Assembly: GCA_964496575.1 (NCBI GenBank)
Contig: CAZCAC010000032.1
Location: 13,044-77,043, forward strand
Reading direction: 5' to 3'
Source of the DNA: CAZCAC01 sp964496575
Lineage (GTDB): Bacteria > Planctomycetota > UBA1135 > GCA-002686595
Length of the DNA stretch: 64,000 nt
Shown here: one piece after another, positions 18,260 to 24,994 of the stretch
Position numbering within the stretch: position 1 is the stretch's first letter
How the letters are laid out: every line of letters starts with the position of its first letter
Translations under genes and position numbers: made by a program
The notes under the pieces: generated by a model
The model's input: the letters and a program-made list of their open reading frames with translations, nothing else
The model's database searches: none
Told to the model about the DNA's origin: nothing

Positions 18260-19834
18260 ATGAAAGAGCACCGCATTATCCTCGCCGGAGGGGCCCTGGC
18301 CCTCCTCGTCTTGCCTGGCCGGGCGGACGAGCTCGTGGTCTCGTACGTCACGGACACGAGCAACGACTCCGTCGTTCGGCTCCAGGACCTCGACGACGAC
18401 GGTACCTACAACGGAACCGGCGAGTCGGTCGTCTACTACGACGACACGATCGGTTCGATCGCCCTGTCGAACAACGTCGGCATCGCCATGGACGACGAGG
18501 GCATCGTCTACGTCTGCGACAGCAGCCAGGACATCGTCATGGCCTGCATCGACCTCGATGGCGACGGCGAGTGCAACGACGCCGGGGAGCACTGGCTCTT
18601 CTTCGACGGTGACCCGCTGGTCAACGGCTCCGGAATCGAGATGTCCTCCTCCTCGAACATGTGCTGGACCCCCGACGGGAAGCTCTGGGTCGCCAGCGCC
18701 GATACCGGTGGCGGGGGATTCGACTACATCCTCTGGCTGGAGGACCAGAACTTCGACGACGACGCCAACGACCCCGGAGAGGCGTTCGTCTACTACCACC
18801 CGCCGAACAGCGGATCGATCGGAGATACGATCCCGCAGGACATCAAGCTGGGTCCCGACGGCGCTATGTACTACCTGGAGACCGGCTCCACGGGGATGTA
18901 CTCCAAGGGCATCTACCGCCTGGAGGACACCAACGGGGACTTTATGATCAATCCCGGCACCGGGGAAGTCACTCTCTTCTACGAACCGCCGGCCCTGGCC
19001 AACACACCCTTCCCGTGGCAGTTCACCGTCGCGGCGGACGGGTTCTTCTACTACGCCGACACGGGCAACGAGGTGGTCTGGAAGTTCCGCGACGAGAATG
19101 ACGACAACGTCGTGACCGTGGGGACCGAGGACGTCCAGTACTGGACGGGAGTCTCCAGCAGCCTGATCTGGAGCGTGGGGGTGCCCCTGGACAACTCGCT
19201 GTACTGCAACGAGTCCCAGGCCCCCGACCGCATGCTGCGCATGGTGGACGGGAATACCGACGGCACCATCGACCCGGCTACCGAGGTCGAGGTGATCTAC
19301 GACGAGGGGCTCGCCGACGTCAACATCGGCAACCCGCGTGGGCTCTACCTGTACGTCGACACCTCGTTCGGCAACGCCTCCTGCTTCGGCGACGGCTCGG
19401 GAACCACGCCTTGCCCCTGCGGCAACCCGGGCGGTGCCGGTGAGGGCTGCGCGAACTCCACGGGTGTCGGCGCCACGATCGTGACCGGCGGCTCACCGAG
19501 CGTCGTGGCGGACGATCTGACCCTCAGCGGCTCGGGCCTGATCGGCGGCCAGTCCGCCCTGCTCTTCGTCGGCCACGCCTTGATCAACGGCGGGAACGGC
19601 ACCACCTTTGGCGACGGCTTGCGCTGCGCCGGTGCCGGCATCACGCGCCTCGGCGTGAAGATGGCCGATCCCGCGGGGGACGCGATGTGGGGACCGGGTC
19701 TCGTCGCCGCCTACGGCGCCTGGGGCGTGGCCGAAACCGTCGTCTTCCAGATCTGGTACCGCGACCCGGTGGGCAGCCCCTGCGACACCGAGCAGAACAC
19801 GTCGCACGCGGTCGATTTCGTCACGGAGCCGTAA
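18260..19834 (+). CDS. Secreted propeller-like protein with shared Cys-rich C-terminal domain (copy 1)
   Basis: 524 residues with an N-terminal signal (AGGALALLVLPGRADE). The N-terminal 370 residues have repeated LDDDGTYNGTGE-, DLDGDGECNDAGE- and GPDGAMYYLETGSTG-like segments, consistent with an Asp-rich, possibly calcium-binding, beta-propeller. From residue 375 a separate domain begins with CFGDGSG and CPCGN, continues with GCANSTGVGA and GDGLRCAGAGITRLG, and closes with FQIWYRDPVG and a final NTSHAVDF. Three other proteins of this window carry the same C-terminal core. A strong hairpin terminator follows at 19860. The function of the whole protein is unknown. Confidence 0.82.
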   Translation: MKEHRIILAGGALALLVLPGRADELVVSYVTDTSNDSVVRLQDLDDDGTYNGTGESVVYYDDTIGSIALSNNVGIAMDDEGIVYVCDSSQDIVMACIDLDGDGECNDAGEHWLFFDGDPLVNGSGIEMSSSSNMCWTPDGKLWVASADTGGGGFDYILWLEDQNFDDDANDPGEAFVYYHPPNSGSIGDTIPQDIKLGPDGAMYYLETGSTGMYSKGIYRLEDTNGDFMINPGTGEVTLFYEPPALANTPFPWQFTVAADGFFYYADTGNEVVWKFRDENDDNVVTVGTEDVQYWTGVSSSLIWSVGVPLDNSLYCNESQAPDRMLRMVDGNTDGTIDPATEVEVIYDEGLADVNIGNPRGLYLYVDTSFGNASCFGDGSGTTPCPCGNPGGAGEGCANSTGVGATIVTGGSPSVVADDLTLSGSGLIGGQSALLFVGHALINGGNGTTFGDGLRCAGAGITRLGVKMADPAGDAMWGPGLVAAYGAWGVAETVVFQIWYRDPVGSPCDTEQNTSHAVDFVTEP

Positions 19835-19859
19835 GCGGCCCTCCGATCCGACACCCACG

Positions 19860-19889
19860 CCCCCGCCGGTGCTCGAACGCCGGCGGGGG
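19860..19889 (+). terminator. Intrinsic-type terminator hairpin
   Basis: A perfect 10-bp GC stem, CCCCCGCCGG/CCGGCGGGGG, encloses a 10-nt loop and is followed by TTCTCCTT. It lies 25 bp after the stop of the upstream secreted-protein gene and 94 bp before the next start. Confidence 0.8.
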
Positions 19890-19982
19890 TTCTCCTTGCA
19901 ATCACCGCGGCCGCCTGCAGTAGCCGGGCCGTTGGTATCCTGTACCGGTCGTCCACCGTTTCGCAATCATCCAGGAAGTCTG

Positions 19983-21713
19983 ATGTCCCGTCGCCGATAC
20001 TCCCTCTCCTGTGTCCTCGCCCTGACCCTCTATCCCGCGACCGCGGCTGCGCAGGTGATCGAGACTCTCGTCCTGGAAGGTGACTCCGTCGCCGGCGTGG
20101 GGCTGGTCACCTACGTGGACAACCTCGCCATCAACGACGACGGATCGTGGCTGGTCGAGGCCGACACCGACAATGCCAACACCGACGAGGACAGCGTCGT
20201 GCTGAAGGATGGCGTGCTCTACCTGCGGGAGGGGCAGAGCCTGCTGCTGCCGACCGGTGCGCTGCTCGACTCCTTCGACTCGATCTACCTGAACGACGGC
20301 CTGAACGCGTCGTTCAACTTCTTTCTCGACGGCACCAGCGGGATCAACGACGACTCGGGGCTGTACTGGAATACCAGCCTGCTGATCCAGGAGAGCGATA
20401 TCTCGACCGCGCCGCAGTTCAGCGCCGGGACGCCCTACATCGGCTTCTTCGAGGTGCGGATCAACGTCCTCGACCAGCTCCTGACGGTGGCCTCGGTGGA
20501 TGATCCGGCGATCAACTCCACCGTGGACCGAGCGCTGGTGCGGCTCGACACCGATGGCGCGGGGAATCTGCTCGGAGAGACCGTGGTCAAGAAGGAGGGG
20601 GACCTGGCGGGGTCGGGCAACCACCCGATCTCCGACTTCGGCACCGACCCCACGCACTTCGATTTCAACGATGCGGGACAGGTGATGTACCTCGCCAAGC
20701 TGACCTCCGGGTCGGCCGACGACTGGGCGATCTACATCGACAACACGCTGATCACCGAGGAAGGCGCCGCCGCACCGGTCGCGGGTCGCGCCTGGTCGAA
20801 CCTCAGCAGCGCGGAGATGTCGATGAACAACCTGGGCGACTACGCTTTCCACGGCCAGATGGACGGCGACACCGCGTCCAACTACCTGATCTGCCGGAAC
20901 GGCGCCAAGTTCGCCCAGGAGGGCGATTCGCACCCCGCGATCGCACCCTATCTGTTCACCTCCTTCGGCTCCGGTCCGGTCGACATCGGCAACAACGGTC
21001 GCGTCCTGTGGTACGGCGACTGGGACGACGCCGACACGAGCCGCGACAACGGCCTCTTCCTCGACGACGACCTGCTCGTCCAGGAGGGGGTGACGATGAT
21101 CGGCGGGAAGCTCGTCATCACGCTACAGGGCTACAAGGACTCCTATCGCCTCTCGGACAGCGGTGAGTGGATCATCTTCGAGGCGGAGCTGGAGGGCGAT
21201 CTGTGGGGAGCGTTCCGGATCCAGGTCCCCGATCCGTACACGACGTACTGCTACGGCGACGGGAGTGGAACGGCCTGTCCCTGCGGGAACGAGAACGACG
21301 GAAGCGTCCCGGGATCGGGCTGCGCCAACGGCGTGTACGCCTCCGGTGCGAGGATGGTGGCGAGTGGCAGCGCCCGGCTCTCCGCCGACACGCTGCAGCT
21401 CTCTTGCCGCGGCATGGAGCCGAACAACAGCGGGCTCTACTTCCAGGCGAACAACGACCTCTCCCCGGGGACGCTCTGGGGGGACGGCCTTCGCTGCGCG
21501 GGTGGCTCGCTCAAGCGTCTCGGCGTCCGCTTCTCCGACGCCACGGGGGCGTCCGACACCTCCGGCTACCCGCACACGATCTCCGCCAAGGCGGGCAACA
21601 TCGCTCCGGGCGACACCAGGTACTACCAGTGCTGGTATCGCAACCCCCAGAACTCACCCTGCGCGAGTGAATTCAACACGTCCAATGGCGTCGCGGTGAC
21701 CTGGCTGCCCTGA
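19983..21713 (+). CDS. Secreted protein with NxxG repeat region and shared Cys-rich C-terminal domain (copy 2)
   Basis: 576 residues from ATG 19983, with AGGAAG upstream and a signal peptide ending ATAAAQ. The N-terminal 420 residues contain spaced units such as AINDDGSWLVEAD, DFNDAGQVMYLAK, SMNNLGDYAFHGQ and DIGNNGRVLWYGD. This is the repeated N-x-x-G pattern of secreted beta-propeller-like proteins of unknown role. From residue 423 the shared domain follows: CYGDGSG, CPCGN, GSGCANG, WGDGLRCAGGSLKRLG, YQCWYRNP and FNTSNGVAV. It is a tandem neighbour of copy 1 on the same strand. The two N-terminal parts do not look alike, so the C-terminal module was shuffled rather than the whole gene duplicated. 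Confidence 0.82.
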   Translation: MSRRRYSLSCVLALTLYPATAAAQVIETLVLEGDSVAGVGLVTYVDNLAINDDGSWLVEADTDNANTDEDSVVLKDGVLYLREGQSLLLPTGALLDSFDSIYLNDGLNASFNFFLDGTSGINDDSGLYWNTSLLIQESDISTAPQFSAGTPYIGFFEVRINVLDQLLTVASVDDPAINSTVDRALVRLDTDGAGNLLGETVVKKEGDLAGSGNHPISDFGTDPTHFDFNDAGQVMYLAKLTSGSADDWAIYIDNTLITEEGAAAPVAGRAWSNLSSAEMSMNNLGDYAFHGQMDGDTASNYLICRNGAKFAQEGDSHPAIAPYLFTSFGSGPVDIGNNGRVLWYGDWDDADTSRDNGLFLDDDLLVQEGVTMIGGKLVITLQGYKDSYRLSDSGEWIIFEAELEGDLWGAFRIQVPDPYTTYCYGDGSGTACPCGNENDGSVPGSGCANGVYASGARMVASGSARLSADTLQLSCRGMEPNNSGLYFQANNDLSPGTLWGDGLRCAGGSLKRLGVRFSDATGASDTSGYPHTISAKAGNIAPGDTRYYQCWYRNPQNSPCASEFNTSNGVAVTWLP

Positions 21714-21722
21714 TCGTCGCGG

Positions 21723-23324
21723 TCAGCGGAGCTCGATAACGATGCTCCCGCCGGCTCGGCGGACGACGGCCTCCTGCACCTCGATCGAGACTCCGGGCAG
21801 CTCGAAGGAGATCTCGCCCAGGACCTCGCCCGTGAGACGCTCGACCCCCATCGCCGCGGCGAGGGCCTCGTCGGTGACCTCCTCGTCGAGTCGGAAGCAG
21901 GCGGTGCTCGCTCCCGCATCGTGCAGCAGCGGCACTGCCCTCGTTTGCCGCACGACGTTCCCCTGACCGATCCGGACACCGATCGGCACCATCTCGTAGA
22001 TCGTCCGGTTCTCGTCGACGCGGGTGATGCCGAAGGGCGTGAAGCTGAACGCCGCGCTCATACCGGTCAGCGCGGAATGGTCGAGGAGCAGCAGCGTCCC
22101 CTCGCCGTTCAGGATCGCCTCGCACTTTTCCCGGGCGACCCGCTCGCCCTCCTCGCGCAGCTTCGTCTTCGCCGCGACCAGCTGGTCGCAACCCGGCTCG
22201 GCCATCACCTCCTCGAGCGCCAGCTCGAGATCCTCGGGAGTGGCCAGGAGCGCCTCCTTGACCAGTCCGGTCAGCGTCGTGCCGGACTGCATCATCCGCT
22301 CCTTCCACTCGGGGTGGATCGCGTCGAGCATCGCGCCGATCGCCATCCCCGACCAGTACAGCCGGAAGCGCACCGGCGCGGTGCCGTAGGGGTCGTCATT
22401 GACCACGCGTTCACCCGTGAGGAAGCCTCGCATCGACTCCAGCAACTCCGCGCGCTGGAAGGACATGTCGTCGTAGCCGTGGAAGCCGCGCACCCAGGCC
22501 ATCGCCGGCGCGGGCTCGCGTCCCTCGATCGCGTGGGTCAGCCGCCACTCGACGTAGGTCGCCAATCCTTCGTTGAACTCGGTGCCGTCCTCGTAGGCGA
22601 TCGAGCTCGTCGGCAGCTCTTCACGCCGGTGCGAGCGGATCGCCAGCCAGCGCAGCGCCGCCAGCCAGATCTCCTCCTCGTCGGTGGCCGTCAGGGCGGT
22701 GGTGAGCTCCCGCGCCTCGAGCGCGAAACCGACGTTGTTGGTCACCGAGAGGCAGGGATAGGTGAGCAGCGCCGACTCGTCGCCCGCCTTGCCGAGCCCC
22801 CACTTCGCCTGCTGCACGTGAAACGCCTCGTGGAGGATCATCCCCATCTGGCCGTACGGGTCGGTGGACAGCATCGCCAAGCCGAGTGCGTCCTCCTTCT
22901 CCGCCGGCGAGGCGCTCCCGCGCTCCCACATCAAGATGTTGGAGCGCAGGCTGGAGAGGGGGTCGGCGACCACCAGGGTCTCCACTCCGCCGAGCGTCGT
23001 GCTGGTGTTCTGGCCGTCGAGGGTGAAGTGCGTCTCCCCCTCGCGCACCCAGATCTCCCAGCCGGGCAGCTCCGGCGCGCCGCGGTAGCGCTCGAACCCC
23101 TCGGGCGGAGCGGGGTGATTGACCAGGACGTCCTGCTCGCCGGGGTAGTAGAAGAGGAGCGGGGTCTCCCGGACGTCCCAGCCCGGCCAGATCGGATTCT
23201 CCTCGCCGGAGGCGATCGCCCAGACCTCGGCGGCCTGGGCGAGCAGACGCGGATCGACGCGGAGGGCGGCAGGGCTGTTCTGGGGGGCGGCGACGGCGAT
23301 CGTGAGGGCGAGGAAGAGGCTCAT
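21723..23324 (-). CDS. Secreted zincin-like putative metallopeptidase
   Basis: 533 residues from ATG 23324, with a signal-like N terminus (LFLALTIAVAAPQNSPA). The motif HEAFH at 165-169 is a HExxH zinc site, and the later FNEGLATYVEW gives a Glu that could be the third ligand, as in gluzincins. The family is not one I can name. The C-terminal 130 residues are beta-rich and appear to be a separate domain. The gene is transcribed divergently from the padR-type regulator, and the two share a 157-bp intergenic region with palindromes, so control by that regulator is plausible. Confidence 0.72.
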   Translation of the reverse strand: MSLFLALTIAVAAPQNSPAALRVDPRLLAQAAEVWAIASGEENPIWPGWDVRETPLLFYYPGEQDVLVNHPAPPEGFERYRGAPELPGWEIWVREGETHFTLDGQNTSTTLGGVETLVVADPLSSLRSNILMWERGSASPAEKEDALGLAMLSTDPYGQMGMILHEAFHVQQAKWGLGKAGDESALLTYPCLSVTNNVGFALEARELTTALTATDEEEIWLAALRWLAIRSHRREELPTSSIAYEDGTEFNEGLATYVEWRLTHAIEGREPAPAMAWVRGFHGYDDMSFQRAELLESMRGFLTGERVVNDDPYGTAPVRFRLYWSGMAIGAMLDAIHPEWKERMMQSGTTLTGLVKEALLATPEDLELALEEVMAEPGCDQLVAAKTKLREEGERVAREKCEAILNGEGTLLLLDHSALTGMSAAFSFTPFGITRVDENRTIYEMVPIGVRIGQGNVVRQTRAVPLLHDAGASTACFRLDEEVTDEALAAAMGVERLTGEVLGEISFELPGVSIEVQEAVVRRAGGSIVIELR

Positions 23325-23378
23325 CTTCGGGGGCTCCAGGGTCGAGGCGGGCCGGGATCGCAACGCGGCGGCGGGTTC

Positions 23379-23384
23379 AGTATA
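23379..23384 (-). promoter_or_regulatory. Candidate -10 element for the HExxH protein gene
   Basis: TATACT on the minus strand lies 55 bp upstream of the ATG at 23324, in one of the few AT-richer patches of the region. It touches the palindrome at 23383-23399, so a bound repressor there would block it. No consensus -35 is seen. Confidence 0.4.
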
Positions 23385-23399
23385 GTGCGCTACGTACTA
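23383..23399. promoter_or_regulatory. Candidate PadR operator palindrome
   Basis: TAGTGCGCTACGTACTA is an imperfect 17-bp palindrome, with TAGT and ACTA as perfect outer arms and 12 of 17 positions symmetric. It lies between the divergent HExxH gene and padR-type gene. PadR regulators typically bind palindromes of this size near their own gene. Confidence 0.4.
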
Positions 23400-23442
23400 A
23401 TCGCGCTCCGGTGAGACCGCGCCGCCGGAAACCGACCGGATG

Positions 23443-23473
23443 GCGTAAACCTTTTTTTCGGAGTCGCTTACGC
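23443..23473. promoter_or_regulatory. Inverted repeat in front of the padR-type gene
   Basis: Arms GCGTAA (23443-23448) and TTACGC (23468-23473) flank a spacer that includes a run of seven T. The repeat ends 8 bp before the ATG at 23482. It could be a second operator for autoregulation or a leader hairpin. Confidence 0.35.
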
Positions 23474-23481
23474 ACACTGTC

Positions 23482-24048
23482 ATGCCTCTCGCCAAGCGTT
23501 TCGAGCTCGAGCACGTCATCCTCGGCATCGTCGACAAGTTCGGCCCCTGCACCCCGTACGCGGTCCGCCAGCACTTCGAGGTCTCGCCCTCCGCCTTCTT
23601 CAGCAGCAGCACCGGTTCGATCTACCCGGCGATGCGGCGCTTGCGCGAGACGGGCTGGCTCGATGAGCATCCGGACTCGCGCGGCCGGCAGAAGCGGGTG
23701 CTGTACTCGATCACGCCGGAGGGTCGGGAGGCCTTGCGCCGCTGGCTCGCCCCGCCGCTCGACCCGGAGGTCGTGAGCGTTCCGTACGACGCGCTCCGCA
23801 CCCGCGTCTACTTCCTTGCCGCGCTCGTCCCGGCGGAGCGCCTCGCCCTGATCGACCACGCCCTGGCCGCCCTGGAGCGGGAGCTCTCGGGGGTGCGCGA
23901 GTACGTCGATTCGTACCCCGCCGAAGGGGCGACCCGGCTCAGTCACCTCGCCGCGCGGGGGGCGTTGCACGAGGCGCGCGCGCGGATCCGGTGGCTGAAG
24001 GAACTGCGGAACGAGCTGGAAACACAAGACAGACGATCCACTCGGTGA
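23482..24048 (+). CDS. PadR-family transcriptional regulator
   Basis: 188 residues. The N-terminal winged helix (FELEHVILGIVDKFGPCTPY, SIYPAMRRLRETGWL, RVLYSITPEGREALRRWL) is a textbook PadR domain. A helical C-terminal dimerisation part of about 90 residues follows, as in subfamily 1 (Vir). The first helix-turn-helix contains AVRQHFEVSPSAFF. It probably represses its own gene and the divergent HExxH protein gene, and perhaps the aldo/keto-reductase-like gene 50 bp downstream. The effector cannot be read from the sequence. Confidence 0.93.
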   Translation: MPLAKRFELEHVILGIVDKFGPCTPYAVRQHFEVSPSAFFSSSTGSIYPAMRRLRETGWLDEHPDSRGRQKRVLYSITPEGREALRRWLAPPLDPEVVSVPYDALRTRVYFLAALVPAERLALIDHALAALERELSGVREYVDSYPAEGATRLSHLAARGALHEARARIRWLKELRNELETQDRRSTR

Positions 24049-24098
24049 GGGCGTCGTCGCCGCTTGGCCCTCGCTCCGCCTCCTGCGAAGATGTGGCC

Positions 24099-24956
24099 GT
24101 GAACGACGCCGCGACCATTCCCCTTCGACCGCTGGGCGGGACGGGCCTCACGGTCTCGCCTCTCGCCCTGGCGGCGGGGTCGATCCGCCTCGGTGGACCG
24201 CGCGGGATGGCGCTCACCGCACGCGACGTCGAGCGGGCCTTCCACGAGCACGGCGTGAACTGCTTCTTCGCCACCAGCACGATGAAGGAGCTGGCCGAAG
24301 GAGTGCGCCGACTGGTGCGCGCCGGGCATCGCGACGAGCTGGTGATCGTCTCGATGGCGCTCCTGCCGACCGGCTGGAGCTTGAAGCGCTGCTGGGCCCG
24401 CCAGGCGCGGGCGCTGGGTGTCGAGCAGCTCGACGTGTACCTGCTCGGCTGGGTCCAGGGGCGCTGGTACTTCACCGGGCGCACCTGGGAGTCGATGCAG
24501 CGGCTGCGCGACGAGGGCAAGGTCGGCGCACACGGGTTCTCCATTCACCAGCTCGGGCCGTCGGCGGAGCTCACGCGTGAATTCCGGCCCGACGTGCTGA
24601 TGATCCGGTACAACGCCTCGCACCGGAAGGCCGAGGAGCTGCTGTTCGAGTCGCTGGGGGAGGAGCGTCCCGGCGTGATCGCCTACACGGCGACGCGGTG
24701 GGGGATGCTGCTCGATCCGCTTCCCGCAGCCGGGTTCGAGCGGGGACTCAGCGCTCCCGACTGCTATCGCTTCGCGCTGGCCCATCCCGCCGTCGATACC
24801 GTCCTGTGCGCCGCGCGCAGCGAGCAGGAGATGGCCGAGAACGTCGCCGGAGTGCTCGAAGGCCCACTCGAGGGCGAGCCGCTGATCGAGGCGCGACGAT
24901 TCGGGGACGCCGTGCAGGAGCACGCCCGCGGCGGAAAGCGCTGGATGTTCCGGTAG
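24099..24956 (+). CDS. Aldo/keto-reductase-like protein lacking the catalytic tetrad
   Basis: 285 residues from GTG 24099 (GTG 24093 also possible). The barrel fold is recognisable from RPLGGTGLTVSPLAL, GVEQLDVYLLGW, RLRDEGKVGAHGFS and RPDVLMIRYNASHRKAEELL. In active AKRs the tetrad is Asp, Tyr, Lys and His. The matching places here read NCFFATSTMKELAEG (Asp and Tyr lost), LVIVSMALL (Lys lost) and VYLLGW (His replaced by Gly). It is therefore unlikely to reduce carbonyls by the normal mechanism. It follows the PadR gene by 50 bp and is probably cotranscribed with it. A ligand-sensing or altered-chemistry role is conceivable. Confidence 0.82.
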   Translation: MNDAATIPLRPLGGTGLTVSPLALAAGSIRLGGPRGMALTARDVERAFHEHGVNCFFATSTMKELAEGVRRLVRAGHRDELVIVSMALLPTGWSLKRCWARQARALGVEQLDVYLLGWVQGRWYFTGRTWESMQRLRDEGKVGAHGFSIHQLGPSAELTREFRPDVLMIRYNASHRKAEELLFESLGEERPGVIAYTATRWGMLLDPLPAAGFERGLSAPDCYRFALAHPAVDTVLCAARSEQEMAENVAGVLEGPLEGEPLIEARRFGDAVQEHARGGKRWMFR

Positions 24957-24965
24957 CGGGCCGGC

Positions 24966-24994
24966 GGTTCTCGTCGTGACTCGGGGCTAGAACC
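24966..24994. terminator. Possible bidirectional terminator between convergent genes
   Basis: GGTTCT (24966-24971) and AGAACC (24989-24994) form a 6-bp stem around a 17-nt loop, between the aldo/keto-reductase-like gene and the stop of the minus-strand MFS gene at 24987. The stem is short and there is no T run, so support is weak. Confidence 0.3.
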
